A DNA stretch of 64,000 bases, taken from the NCBI RefSeq assembly GCF_000504285.1, contig NZ_KI632511.1:2105372-2169371 (forward strand), read 5' to 3'. Numbering within the stretch: the first letter of the stretch is position 1; the number at the start of each line of letters is the position of its first letter. A program made the position numbers and the translations under genes. The notes beneath the pieces are model-generated. The model did no database searches. It worked only from the letters and a program-made list of their open reading frames with translations, and was not told the origin of the DNA. The stretch comes from Actinospica robiniae DSM 44927 (GTDB taxonomy: Bacteria > Actinomycetota > Actinomycetes > Streptomycetales > Catenulisporaceae). This document shows, piece by piece, positions 7,701 through 16,576 of the stretch.

Positions 7701-8864
7701 ATGGCCAGTACCGACACGCCCGCTCCGCCGCCGACCAGTACCAGTGGTGTCAGCGGCGGCGGTAGTCGGATCGCGCAGATCCGCCAGGCTCTCAGCCCGG
7801 CCGAGTGGCGGCGTCTGGCCGGGATGCTCGCCTTCATCCTCGCCCTGACCGTCGTCGGCTGGTTCATCGTCATCGCCGTCGTCGCCCCCAACCACTACTC
7901 GCTGGGGGCCTCGGGCACCTTCTCGATCGGCCTGGGCCTGACGGCCTACACACTCGGCATGCGGCACGCCTTCGACGCCGACCACATCGCCGCGATCGAC
8001 AACACCACCCGGAAGCTCATGTCCGAGGGCAAGCGGCCGCTGTCGGTCGGACTGTGGTTCTCGCTCGGGCACTCCACCATCGTCTTCACCCTCGCCCTGC
8101 TGCTCTCGCTCGGCCTCAAGACCCTCGTCGGGCCGGTCAAGGACGACAACTCGAGCCTGCACCACTACACCGGGGTCATCGGCACGTCGGTGTCGGGCGG
8201 GTTCCTCTACATCATCGCCGGTATCAATGTCGTGATCCTCTTCGGCATCCTCAAGATCTTCCGGCAGATGCGCAAGGGCGACTTCGACGAGGAAGCGCTC
8301 GAGGAGCAGCTCAACAACCGCGGGCTGATGAACCGGATCCTCGGCCGGCTGATGCGGGCCGTGACCAAGCCGTGGCAGATGTACCCGATCGGCGTGCTGT
8401 TCGGCCTCGGCTTCGACACCGCCACCGAGGTCGCGCTCCTCGTGATCGCCTCCACCACCGCGCTCGCCGGGCTGCCCTGGTACGCGATCCTCTCGCTGCC
8501 CATCCTGTTCGCCGCCGGCATGTCCCTGTTCGACACCCTCGACGGCTCGTTCATGAACTTCGCCTACGGCTGGGCCTTCTCCAAGCCGGTGCGCAAGGTC
8601 TACTACAACCTCACCATCACCGGCCTGTCCGTCGCCGTCGCCCTGCTGATCGGCACGGTCGAGCTGCTCGGGCTGCTCTCCCAGCAGCTCAACTTCACCG
8701 GCCGATTCTGGACCGACATGCAGAACGCCGACATCAACATGCTCGGCTTCATCATCGTCGGGCTCTTCTTCGCCACCTGGGCCATCGCCCTGCTGGTGTG
8801 GAAGTTCGGCCGCATCGAGGAGCGCTGGACCCGCGGACTCGCCAGCGCGGAGACAGCGGACTGA
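7701..8864 (+). CDS. NiCoT family nickel/cobalt permease
   Basis: A 387-residue membrane protein of the HoxN/NixA/NicT family. The signature in helix II, RHAFDADHIAAIDN (HX4DH, about residue 88), is intact, and the second conserved segment LGFDTATEVALL (about residue 236) is present. Eight hydrophobic segments can be counted, from MLAFILALTVVGWFIVIAVV to the last LGFIIVGLFFATWAIALLVW. The N-terminus is a soluble Pro/Ser-rich tail. The protein imports Ni2+ and/or Co2+; specificity is not readable. ATG at 7701 has GAGGA about 10 bp upstream. The Nur-like box upstream argues for nickel and for repression when nickel is plentiful. A bidirectional hairpin lies downstream at 8953-8988. Confidence 0.95.
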   Translation: MASTDTPAPPPTSTSGVSGGGSRIAQIRQALSPAEWRRLAGMLAFILALTVVGWFIVIAVVAPNHYSLGASGTFSIGLGLTAYTLGMRHAFDADHIAAIDNTTRKLMSEGKRPLSVGLWFSLGHSTIVFTLALLLSLGLKTLVGPVKDDNSSLHHYTGVIGTSVSGGFLYIIAGINVVILFGILKIFRQMRKGDFDEEALEEQLNNRGLMNRILGRLMRAVTKPWQMYPIGVLFGLGFDTATEVALLVIASTTALAGLPWYAILSLPILFAAGMSLFDTLDGSFMNFAYGWAFSKPVRKVYYNLTITGLSVAVALLIGTVELLGLLSQQLNFTGRFWTDMQNADINMLGFIIVGLFFATWAIALLVWKFGRIEERWTRGLASAETAD

Positions 8865-8952
8865 TACCGTCTGCGCCATGGCGAGTGACGACGCTCAGGG
8901 CGTCTTCCGATCACCCGAGACGGGCCAGATATGGGCGCGAAACGCGCGAGGC

Positions 8953-8988
8953 CGTCTGTGCCGCCTCGGACCCGAGGCGGCACAGACG
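8953..8988. terminator. bidirectional hairpin between convergent genes
   Basis: Sixteen base pairs of perfect stem (CGTCTGTGCCGCCTCG / CGAGGCGGCACAGACG) with a 4-nt loop, in the 304-bp gap between the NiCoT permease and the convergent oxidoreductase. No U-run on either side. The rest of this gap shows no gene. Confidence 0.75.
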
Positions 8989-9168
8989 TGGAGCGCTGAC
9001 GAGCCCACCATCGGCTGGCGAGGGAGCTTGCTCGATTCGGCCTGTGGGACCACCTGCCTGAGCAACAGCGCGCAGTTGCCATCGCCGAGACGGACACGGG
9101 GGGCTTTCCTCTGCCCTCGCTACCCGAGCAGCTCCCGGTCGCGCCTGAGTGACTGCGGCCAGTCGAGC

Positions 9169-10170
9169 TCAGTCAAGGTCGATGACGATCTTGCCGAAGA
9201 TCCCCGGCTGACCCTGCGCCTCGTAAGCCGCGGGCAGATCGGCGAAGGAGAAGCGGCGGTCGATCACCGGGTGCAGGTCGTGCTCGGCCGTGAACCGGGC
9301 GAGGTCCTGGTGCATGGCGACGCTGCCGACGGCGACGCCGCGCACGCTGGCCTGCTTGCCCACGAGGCTCCAGACGTCGAGGGCGGGCACGTCGTTGTCA
9401 CGCAGTCCGAGGACGGCGATCTCGCCGGAGCCTGCGGCCGCGGCAATGCACTCGTTCACCACGCCGATGCCGACCGTGTTGACGACCTTGTCCGCGCCAC
9501 CGGTCAGCTCGTACGCCCTGGCGCCCCAGTCGCCGTCCGTGGTCATGGTGCCGGCGACGCCGAGTTCCTGCCAGCGCGGGTCATCGGCCCGACTGCGCAC
9601 GGCTGCGTAAGGAATGGCGCCGAGCGCGCGGGCGAGCTGAGCGGCGAACAGTGCCACGCCGCCGCTGCCGAGGACGAGGACCTTGTCACCGGCTTCCACC
9701 GGCTTGCCTGCCATGACGGCGTTCCACGCGGTAACGCCCGCGACCTGCAGCGTCGAGGCTTCGGCGTCGGACAGGCCCGGCGGTGTGGCGATCACGCGAT
9801 CGGCGGCGACGACGATCTGTTCGGCGGCGACGCCGGGGTCGTCGAGGCTACCGGGCCCGATGCCGAAGGTCTGGGCCCGGCCGGTACGCCAGCCCGGTGC
9901 GTGCGCGGTCATCACGCGGTCGCCGACCGACCAGCCGCTCACGCCTTCGCCGACCGCGTCGATCACGCCGGCGACGTCCGACAACGGCACGATCTCCTCG
10001 CCCTCCGGGCGCCCGAACGGCCCGGCCAGGATCATCTGGTCGCGGGCATTGAGCGCGATCGCGCGTACGCGGATCCGGACCTGTCCCGGCCCGGGCTGAG
10101 GCGTGGCCGCCTCCTCGTTGACCAGGCCCTTCGCCTCGGTGACGCCGGCCTTGAGCTTCCACTGCCGCAT
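9169..10170 (-). CDS. zinc-type alcohol dehydrogenase-like / quinone oxidoreductase
   Basis: A 333-residue MDR-superfamily protein. The GroES-like N-terminus (GQVRIRVRAIALNARDQMIL, PLSDVAGVIDAVGEGVSGW) lacks the catalytic and structural zinc cysteines of true ADHs; the Rossmann part has VLVLGSGGVALFAAQLARAL (about residues 155-174). It therefore fits NADPH-dependent zinc-free quinone/enone reductases. ATG at 10170 with GGAGG 6-10 bp upstream is preferred over an in-frame ATG at 10218 that lies inside the operator region. It is divergent from a TetR gene and probably repressed by it. Confidence 0.88.
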   Translation of the reverse strand: MRQWKLKAGVTEAKGLVNEEAATPQPGPGQVRIRVRAIALNARDQMILAGPFGRPEGEEIVPLSDVAGVIDAVGEGVSGWSVGDRVMTAHAPGWRTGRAQTFGIGPGSLDDPGVAAEQIVVAADRVIATPPGLSDAEASTLQVAGVTAWNAVMAGKPVEAGDKVLVLGSGGVALFAAQLARALGAIPYAAVRSRADDPRWQELGVAGTMTTDGDWGARAYELTGGADKVVNTVGIGVVNECIAAAAGSGEIAVLGLRDNDVPALDVWSLVGKQASVRGVAVGSVAMHQDLARFTAEHDLHPVIDRRFSFADLPAAYEAQGQPGIFGKIVIDLD

Positions 10171-10186
10171 GACGACCTCCGATAGG

Positions 10187-10256
10187 TAACTAACTAGTGA
10201 CTTACCCGAGTAGATCATCGCCGCCCGGCGATGTCAACATCCGGTTAGTTAGTTAG
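10187..10256. promoter_or_regulatory. probable TetR operators in the divergent promoter
   Basis: TAACTAACTAGTGACTTA (10187-10204) is an imperfect palindrome of TAACTAACT|AGTTAGTTA, and a second copy of its half, TTAGTTAGTTAG, lies at 10245-10256 close to the TetR start. Both sites sit in the 95-bp gap between the oxidoreductase and the TetR gene, consistent with TetR control of both. Confidence 0.6.
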
Positions 10257-10265
10257 ACTGAGCGG

Positions 10266-10835
10266 GTGCAAGCTCGCGACGCAGCCGCCACCCGCGCCCG
10301 GATCCTGGGCGCGGCCATCGCCGAGTTCTCCGCCGTGGGCTTCTCGGGAGCGCGCATCGATCGCATCGCCGAGCAGTCCGGCACCAACAAGCGGATGATC
10401 TACGTGTACTACGGGGACAAAGAGGGCCTGTTCACCGCAACTCTGCACGAGGTCATCACCAAGCTCGTCACGGCGGTCGCACTCGACCCGGACGACCTCG
10501 CGGGCTACGCCGGCAGTATGTTCGACTACCTCGTCGATCACCCCGAAGCCCTGCGCATCGCGGCCTGGCGCCAGCTGGAACGCCCGACGGCGGGTCCGGA
10601 GACCACGGAGATCTACGCGGAGAAGGTCGCGGCCCTGCCCGCCGCCGGCGAGGCCCGACCACCGACGGCCCTGCCTCCCACCGATCTGCTCGTCCTGGTG
10701 CAGGGCATGGCCGGAGCATGGCTGAGCACTCCCGTCGAACTACTGAGCCACGACGGCTCCGATCCGCGGTCGCCGCAACGCCTCGCGACCCACCGCGCGG
10801 CCCTCGTCGAGGCAGTGCGCCGTATCGTCGCATAG
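10266..10835 (+). CDS. TetR family transcriptional regulator
   Basis: A 189-residue regulator. The N-terminal helix-turn-helix reads RARILGAAIAEFSAVGFSGA then IDRIAEQSGTNKRMIYVYYGDKEGLF, the standard TetR DNA-binding domain; the C-terminal part is a ligand-binding helical domain with no recognisable ligand signature. GTG at 10266 sits 9 bp after the second operator half-site, so autoregulation is likely. It should repress the divergent quinone oxidoreductase. Confidence 0.93.
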   Translation: MQARDAAATRARILGAAIAEFSAVGFSGARIDRIAEQSGTNKRMIYVYYGDKEGLFTATLHEVITKLVTAVALDPDDLAGYAGSMFDYLVDHPEALRIAAWRQLERPTAGPETTEIYAEKVAALPAAGEARPPTALPPTDLLVLVQGMAGAWLSTPVELLSHDGSDPRSPQRLATHRAALVEAVRRIVA

Positions 10836-11096
10836 GGGCGAATCCAGGTCCTGTCATCATAGGGCACTTGGAGAGAAAAACAGCCTGCGGAGATTCAAAG
10901 GCCATCATCAATCAATGAGTTTCGTTGAAAGCGGCCGTGAATGCGCCCTCGACGAGATCATGAGCATTCAGCCCGCTGAACGTGAAAGTTTTTTAAACAT
11001 GATCTTGCGCGGGCGATTGCGCACCGGGAGTGCGCGTGCTTCCATTCCGATAAGTCAACTTTACTAACCCAACTGACCGACGGAGGCTCCCACTCC

Positions 11097-12311
11097 ATGA
11101 CTCCGCCCCGCGCACGCTTCGCCGTGGTGGCTGCCGCAGCCATCGCGTTCGGCACCCAGGTCGCGGTCCTGCACCCGGCCGCCGCCTCGACCTCACTCAC
11201 CCACACCGCCGCGGCGCCCGCCGCGGAAGCGGCCGCCGCACCGGCCACCACCTACACGGCCGCGCAGGTGCTGGCCGGCATCCAGCAGCACTCCACGTCC
11301 GCGACCCAGGTCAACACCAAGCCCCACATCAACACCATGACCCGCGCCATGAACGTGAACGTGTACCAGCCGGCCAGCGGCGTCTTCGTCTACACCTCCA
11401 GCATGGCCATCGACGACGACGGCTCCGATCCCGATCCCGACCCGGACCACCAGGACGAGACGACCTTCCAGGACAGCAACGGCGCGCAGCTGGCCGCGCA
11501 CCACGTGCCGTTCTACGTGCTGGGAGACGACTGCTGGGACAAGACGTCCCCCTGCCCGCACTTCTTCTACAAGGAGCACAACATCTCCGGCCGGCAGTTC
11601 GCGCTGGTCTTCTACAACGGCAAGGTCATCGGCGCGATCTTCGGCGACACGCAGACCGGGAACGACCAGACCACCTCGGACAACGACTCCCGCGAGCTGG
11701 GCGAGGCGTCCGTGGAAGCGGCCAACCTGCTGGGCATCCCCGACAGCGGCACCACCGGCGGCGTGGACAACGGCGTGACCGTGGCGATCTTCTCGGGGCC
11801 GTCCTGGGTCGTGAACGGCACCAACTCCACCTTGAACGCCAACGCCCAGGGCATGGTCCAGAACGCCCTGAACACCCTCGGCGCCAGCCTGGCGGGCGGC
11901 GGCACCACTCCCCCGCCGACCGGTGGCGGCAGCACGATCGTGAACGACAACTCGGGCCTGTGCCTGAGCGACACCGGCGGGTCGACCACCTTGAAGACCA
12001 CCGGTGACATCGCTACCTGCAACGGCACCGCGGCCCAGACCTGGACCGCCGCGAACGGCACCCTGACCAACGGGAACGGCCTGTGCCTGAGCGTCACCGG
12101 CAGCTCCACCGCGCTCAAAGCCGTCACCGACATCTACACCTGCAACGGCAGCGCCAGCGAGGGCTGGACCGTCAAGAGCAACGGCACCATCGTGAACACC
12201 GCTTCCGGGCTCTGCCTGAGCGTCACCGGCAGCTCCACCACCAGCGGCGCCACCGCCGACATCTACACCTGCAACGGCAGTGTCAGCGAGAACTGGACCG
12301 TCGGGTCCTGA
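11097..12311 (+). CDS. secreted GH75 chitosanase with ricin-type lectin tail
   Basis: A 404-residue secreted enzyme. Residues 1-30 are a Sec signal peptide rich in Ala. Residues about 55-265 match the GH75 chitosanase pattern: VFVYTSSMAIDDDGSDPDPD, AAHHVPFYVLGDDCW, then IGAIFGDTQ with Asp184 and LGEASVEAANLLGIP with Glu203 as the likely catalytic pair. A Gly/Thr/Pro linker follows, then a CBM13 (ricin B) domain of three lobes (LCLSDTGG, LCLSVTGS, LCLSVTGS; QTWTA, EGWTV, ENWTV). It would cut chitosan outside the cell. The 261-bp upstream gap (10836-11096) is comparatively AT-rich and holds no clear gene. ATG at 11097 has GGAGG 12 bp upstream. Confidence 0.88.
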   Translation: MTPPRARFAVVAAAAIAFGTQVAVLHPAAASTSLTHTAAAPAAEAAAAPATTYTAAQVLAGIQQHSTSATQVNTKPHINTMTRAMNVNVYQPASGVFVYTSSMAIDDDGSDPDPDPDHQDETTFQDSNGAQLAAHHVPFYVLGDDCWDKTSPCPHFFYKEHNISGRQFALVFYNGKVIGAIFGDTQTGNDQTTSDNDSRELGEASVEAANLLGIPDSGTTGGVDNGVTVAIFSGPSWVVNGTNSTLNANAQGMVQNALNTLGASLAGGGTTPPPTGGGSTIVNDNSGLCLSDTGGSTTLKTTGDIATCNGTAAQTWTAANGTLTNGNGLCLSVTGSSTALKAVTDIYTCNGSASEGWTVKSNGTIVNTASGLCLSVTGSSTTSGATADIYTCNGSVSENWTVGS

Positions 12312-12367
12312 TAGCCCGACTCTGATCGCTCAACTCTGATGATCCGACTCTGATAGCCCCTGAAATC

Positions 12368-12403
12368 CTGCCGAGGGTGGCCGCTGAACGCCACCCTCGG
12401 CAG
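12368..12403. terminator. perfect 14-bp hairpin between chitosanase and ppgK
   Basis: CTGCCGAGGGTGGC / GCCACCCTCGGCAG around an 8-nt loop, in the gap between convergent genes; it can end transcription from both sides. Just before it, CTGATAGCCC occurs twice (12308-12317 and 12349-12358) with ACTCTGAT repeated three times between. Confidence 0.8.
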
Positions 12404-12443
12404 ACGCGCTCACGCCGGAGCCTGGATCCGAGTCCTGATTTCC

Positions 12444-13268
12444 TCAGGCGGTCGCCGACGGTACGGCTCCGGCCGCGGCGAACGCGGCGCCGATGATGCC
12501 CGCGTTGTTCGCCATCTGAGCCGGAACCATCCGGGCGTGCATGCGCAGCAGCGGCAGGAACTTGTCCGGGTGCTTGGACACGCCGCCACCGAAGACGACG
12601 AGGTCGGGGGTGAAGAGCATCTCGACCATCTCGAGGTACTCCTGCAGGCGCTTGGCCCACTTGGTCCAGCTGAGCTGCTTGTCTTCCTTCACCTTCGCCG
12701 AGGCCCGGCGCTCCGCGTCCTTGCCGCGCACCTGCAGGTGGCCGAGTTCCGTGTTGGGCACCAGATGCCCGTCGGTGAACAGGGCGGAGCCGATGCCGGT
12801 GCCGAGGGTCAGCATCAGCACCACGCCGTTCTGTCCCAGGGCCGCACCGTGGGTGATCTCGGCCAGGCCGGCGGCGTCCGCGTCGTTGATGACGAATGGT
12901 GCCTGCGCACCGGACCCGAGGGCCGGGCCGAAGACCTCGGCCGCCGACAGGCCGAGCCACGCCTTGCTCACGTTCGCCGCCGTGTGGATGACGCCGTCGG
13001 AGACCACGCCGGGGAAGGTCACGCCGATCGGCCCGGACCAGTCGAAGTGCCGGACGATCTGGCCGACCACCTCGGCCACGGCCTTGGGCCGCGCGGGCTG
13101 CGGGGTGGCGATCCGGTAGCGGTCGCCCTGCAAGGTGCCGGTCTTCAGGTCCACCGGCGCGCCCTTGATTCCGGTGCCGCCGATGTCGATGCCGAGCGCC
13201 ACGCCACCGGAGTGGGCCAATTGGCGTGCCGGCGATGTGTGGAGAGAGTGCACAGCCATGATGGCCAC
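12444..13268 (-). CDS. ppgK: polyphosphate glucokinase
   Basis: A 274-residue ROK-fold kinase. [21 protein letters not shown] is the phosphate-1 loop typical of PPGK (GxDIGGxGIKGA), [14 protein letters not shown] the phosphate-2/substrate region, and [20 protein letters not shown] the next glycine loop. The [20 protein letters not shown] stretch and [20 protein letters not shown] are characteristic of actinobacterial strictly polyphosphate/ATP glucokinases rather than ordinary ROK sugar kinases. It phosphorylates glucose with polyphosphate (and often ATP). GTG at 13268 and ATG at 13259 are both possible. Lying between a chitosanase and a beta-glucosidase, it could use the glucose they help release. 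Confidence 0.93.
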   Translation of the reverse strand: MAIMAVHSLHTSPARQLAHSGGVALGIDIGGTGIKGAPVDLKTGTLQGDRYRIATPQPARPKAVAEVVGQIVRHFDWSGPIGVTFPGVVSDGVIHTAANVSKAWLGLSAAEVFGPALGSGAQAPFVINDADAAGLAEITHGAALGQNGVVLMLTLGTGIGSALFTDGHLVPNTELGHLQVRGKDAERRASAKVKEDKQLSWTKWAKRLQEYLEMVEMLFTPDLVVFGGGVSKHPDKFLPLLRMHARMVPAQMANNAGIIGAAFAAAGAVPSATA

Positions 13269-13352
13269 ATTGCCACCGGAGACGGAAACATGCGCGCTCG
13301 GCGGGCCACCCGCGTGATCGTCTCGGCCAGGCCGCTCGTAAGTAAGCGGCGC

Positions 13353-13379
13353 CCCGGACCGCGTGGGTCACGGTCCGGG
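13353..13379 (-). terminator. hairpin downstream of the GH3 gene
   Basis: CCCGGACCG / CGGTCCGGG with a 9-nt loop, 47 bp past the GH3 stop codon on the minus strand and before ppgK on the same strand. Confidence 0.6.
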
Positions 13380-13425
13380 ACGCCGGTCTTGCCGGGCCTG
13401 TGAGGCCCTCACCTACGGGTGGTGC

Positions 13426-16245
13426 CTACGGCAGGCTCCACAACTGGTTGGAAGTGGCTCCGCACGTCCAGATCTGCACCTGGGTGCCGGAGGCGCCGTA
13501 GCCGGTGTCGTCGAGGCACTTGCCCGAGTTCGTGTTGATGAGCTCGCCGTTGGACTGCGCCTGCCACTGCTGCGCGCCGGTGCCGTTGCAGGTGTAGAGC
13601 TGCACCTTCGTGCCGTTCGCAGTGCCCGCGCCGGACACGTCCAGGCACTTGCCGAGCGCTTGGATGGTGCCGTTCGTGCCCACCGTCCACTGCTGCGCGT
13701 TGGTGCCGTTGCAGGTGTAGACCTGCACGGCCGTGCCGTCGGCGCTGTTCGCCGAACGCACGTCCAGGCACAGGCCCTGATACCCGGTGACCGGTCCGGT
13801 CGCGCCGGTGCCGCCTCCGCCACCCGGGTTCGAGTTGCCCGGCGCGACGGTCCACACGAAGCTCACGCTCGCCTGGGCGCCGCTGCCGTCCTTGGCGGTG
13901 GCCGTCACGGTGCTGGTGCCGACGGTGGTCGGGGTGCCGGTGATCGCGCCGGTGCTCGCGTTGATCGACACGCCGGCCGGCAAGCCGGTCGCCGAGTAGC
14001 TCAGCGTCTGCCCGCTGGTCGTGTCGCTGCCGGCGAGCGAGAACGCGGCGGCGGTGTTCACCACGTTGTCCTGCGGCCCCGGGTTCGCCAGCGTGACCGG
14101 CTGGCCGAGCTGGTTGGCGGCGACGGCCAGGGTCGCGGTCAACGGCAGACTCGCGCTGGAGTCGCCGACCGAGACGGTGTAGTTGCCGGTGGAGGTGGCC
14201 CAGGCGTTCGAGCTCGCGTTCCAGTACTGCAGGTTCTGCTGGGTGACCGGGAAGGTGACCGTGGTGCTCGCTCCGGCCGTGAGGTTGACGCGCTGGAAGC
14301 CCTCGAGGGCGAGCGGCGGCTGGCCGGAGGCGGCCGGGTCGGTGATGTAGAGCTGTGCGACGTCGGCACCGGCGCGCGAGCCGGTGTTGGTGACGGTCGC
14401 GGTCACCGTGGCGGTGCCGCCCGCGGTCAGGGCGCCGACCTGCAGGTTGCTGTAGGAGAAGGTGGTGTAGGACAGGCCGTAGCCGAAGGGGAAGAGCGGT
14501 GTCAGACCCTTGGCGTTATACCAGCGGTAGCCGACGTCCACGCCCTCGGAGTACTGGACCGTGCCGCCGCTGCCGGGCCACTGGGCCGTCGTGGAGGCCG
14601 GCACCTGGGAGAGCGAGGTCGGGAAGGTCACCGGCAGGTGCCCGGACGGGTTGGAGTTGCCCAGCAGGACGCTGGCGATCGCGGTGCCGTCCTCCTGGCC
14701 CGGGTACCAGGCTTCGAGCACGCCCTTGACCGAGGAGAGCCACGGCATGGTGACCGCGGATCCGGTGTTGAGCACGACGACCGTGTTCGGGTTGGCGGCG
14801 GCGACGGCCGAGATCAGCGAGTTCTGGGCGCTGGACAGGTCGATGCTGCTCAGGTCGCTGCCCTCGGACTCGAAGTCGGAGACGAACACCACCGCGACGT
14901 TCGCCGCGGCGGCGGCCGAGGCGGCCGACGTGGTCGAGGACCCGGCGTTGTAGGTCACCGTGGTGCCGCTCGGCACGGCCGCCTGGATGCCCTGCAGCGG
15001 CGTGACGGTGCCGCTGGAGTTCACCCCGGCGCTGCCGCCGCCGTCGGTCTGCGGGCTCGTGGACGCGTCCGTGCCGATCACCGCGATCGACTTGTCGGCG
15101 CTGGTCAACGGCAGCACGCTGCCCGAGTTCTTCAGCAGCACCGTGCCCTCCTCGGCGAGCGAGGTCGCGGCCGACTGGTCGGTGGCGCTGGTCGCGGTCG
15201 CCGACGGGGAGCCGCTCGGGGCCTTGTCGAACAGGCCGAAGCCGAACATCTGGGTCAGGATCTCGGAGACCGCGGTGTTGATCGTGCTCTGACTCACCTG
15301 GCCGGAGCTCACGGCCGACTGCAGGGCGCTGCCGTAGTACCCGTCGTTGCCCGGCATGTCCTGGTCGAGTCCGGCGTTCGCGGAGGCGGCGGTGGAGTGC
15401 GTGGCGCCCCAGTCGGAGGTGACGAAGCCGGTGTAGCCGAACTGCTGGCGCAGCACGGTGTTCATCGTGTACGAGTTCTGGCACGCCGCGGTGCCGTTGA
15501 TCCAGCTGTAGGAGCACATGACCGAGGACGCGGCGCCCTGCTGGGTCGCGGCCTGGAACGCGGGCAGGTAGATCTCCTGCTCGGCCTGGGTCGAGATGAC
15601 CGCGTTGTCGTTGGCCGAGTTGCGGTTGGTCTCCTGGTTGTACACGGCGAAGTGCTTGACCTGCGCCATGACCCCGGTGGACTGCACGCCGCGGATGTCG
15701 GCGGCACCGAGCTGGCCGTTGAGGTACGGGTCTTCTCCGACCGACTCGAAGGCGCGGCCCCAGCGCGGGTCGCGCACGATGTTGATGGTGGGTCCGAGGT
15801 CGACGTTGGTGCCCTTGGCCGCCTGTTCGCGGCCGATGACCTGGCCGTAGGTCTGCTCGGCCGCGGTGTCCCAGGTGGCCGCGGCGTCCACGGGCGCGGG
15901 CAGCTGGGTGACGTTGCCCATCCCGTCGCCGACGCCGGCCGGGCCGTCCTCGAGGTTGAGCGCGGGGATGCACAGCGCTCCGATCGCCGGGATGTAGCCG
16001 ACGTAGCTCGAGCCGGACACGCCGGTCATCAGGGAGACTTCCTGGGAGAGCGACATGCTCGCCATCAGTTGGCTGACCCGCTGGGAGATCGGCGCGGTGG
16101 AACCGACCCAGGGACAGGACGCGGCCGCGGCGGACGCGGGCGAAGCCGCCCCGACCGATGCCGCCAGCGGTGCGACGGCGGTGGCGAGGGCGACCACCGC
16201 GAAGCGGATCCGGCCTGATGGAGACCGGTGGTGGGTAGTGTGCAC
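13426..16245 (-). CDS. secreted GH3 beta-glucosidase with Ig-like and ricin-lectin domains
   Basis: About 939 residues. GTG at 16245 is chosen because AAGGAGG precedes it by 5 bp; the frame is open further but without a site. A signal peptide (RIRFAVVALATAVAPLAASV) comes first. The GH3 TIM barrel follows with DLGPTINIVRDPRWGRAFES, VKHFAVYNQETNR and the nucleophile motif GFVTSDWGA (Asp278). Then come the alpha/beta sandwich (LLKNSGSVLPLTSADKSIAV), a fibronectin-III-like domain (RAGADVAQLYITDP), a putative Ig (LPAGVSINASTGAITGTPTT) and a CBM13 tail with three LCLDV/KCLD lobes. It hydrolyses beta-linked glucosides or related oligosaccharides outside the cell. The inverted repeats upstream (16284-16316) are candidate operators. 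Confidence 0.93.
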   Translation of the reverse strand: MHTTHHRSPSGRIRFAVVALATAVAPLAASVGAASPASAAAASCPWVGSTAPISQRVSQLMASMSLSQEVSLMTGVSGSSYVGYIPAIGALCIPALNLEDGPAGVGDGMGNVTQLPAPVDAAATWDTAAEQTYGQVIGREQAAKGTNVDLGPTINIVRDPRWGRAFESVGEDPYLNGQLGAADIRGVQSTGVMAQVKHFAVYNQETNRNSANDNAVISTQAEQEIYLPAFQAATQQGAASSVMCSYSWINGTAACQNSYTMNTVLRQQFGYTGFVTSDWGATHSTAASANAGLDQDMPGNDGYYGSALQSAVSSGQVSQSTINTAVSEILTQMFGFGLFDKAPSGSPSATATSATDQSAATSLAEEGTVLLKNSGSVLPLTSADKSIAVIGTDASTSPQTDGGGSAGVNSSGTVTPLQGIQAAVPSGTTVTYNAGSSTTSAASAAAAANVAVVFVSDFESEGSDLSSIDLSSAQNSLISAVAAANPNTVVVLNTGSAVTMPWLSSVKGVLEAWYPGQEDGTAIASVLLGNSNPSGHLPVTFPTSLSQVPASTTAQWPGSGGTVQYSEGVDVGYRWYNAKGLTPLFPFGYGLSYTTFSYSNLQVGALTAGGTATVTATVTNTGSRAGADVAQLYITDPAASGQPPLALEGFQRVNLTAGASTTVTFPVTQQNLQYWNASSNAWATSTGNYTVSVGDSSASLPLTATLAVAANQLGQPVTLANPGPQDNVVNTAAAFSLAGSDTTSGQTLSYSATGLPAGVSINASTGAITGTPTTVGTSTVTATAKDGSGAQASVSFVWTVAPGNSNPGGGGGTGATGPVTGYQGLCLDVRSANSADGTAVQVYTCNGTNAQQWTVGTNGTIQALGKCLDVSGAGTANGTKVQLYTCNGTGAQQWQAQSNGELINTNSGKCLDDTGYGASGTQVQIWTCGATSNQLWSLP

Positions 16246-16283
16246 GATGCCTCCTTGCATCTGCTTGCATCTGCGGACCCGTA

Positions 16284-16316
16284 GAACAACGTGGGTTATT
16301 GGTTGTTCGCAACAAC
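16284..16316. promoter_or_regulatory. inverted repeats upstream of the GH3 gene
   Basis: GTTGTT-CGC-AACAAC at 16302-16316 is a perfect inverted repeat, and GAACAAC at 16284-16290 pairs as a second inverted arm with GTTGTTC at 16302-16308. The sites lie 40-70 bp before the GH3 start, in the 331-bp divergent gap that otherwise contains no gene. A sugar-responsive repressor is plausible but none is encoded nearby. Confidence 0.45.
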
Positions 16317-16576
16317 AAAGAAGTGGGCACCCGGGATCAAACACACGTTCCAGAACCCTGTCAAGAGCTCACGGCCCACGAGGGATAGCGCTCTCCCGCG
16401 CCGGATCCACCGCTGATCATCGAACTCTCCTGAAGTCCCCACCTCAGCCTCATGATCGGCCGCAGGAGAAGGCGAGAAGCGGAGCGCGCAGCGCCCGGTT
16501 TTTGTTGTCCGCGACGACTTCGAGAGGCATCAGGGCCGTGAGTATGGACTCAGCCGCTCAGGGAAGGAGCCGCGTC

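Noticed and set aside
8878-10185. 435-codon plus frame across the oxidoreductase
   Set aside because: Shadow of the minus-strand gene; low-complexity translation.
10915-11065. 49-codon plus frame (MSFVESGREC...) before the chitosanase
   Set aside because: Codon use is unlike neighbouring genes and no good ribosome-binding site exists; treated as part of the leader region.
13363-16218. Very long plus-strand frame of 951 codons
   Set aside because: It is antisense to the GH3 gene; the translation is Arg/Gly/Ala-rich shadow without domains.
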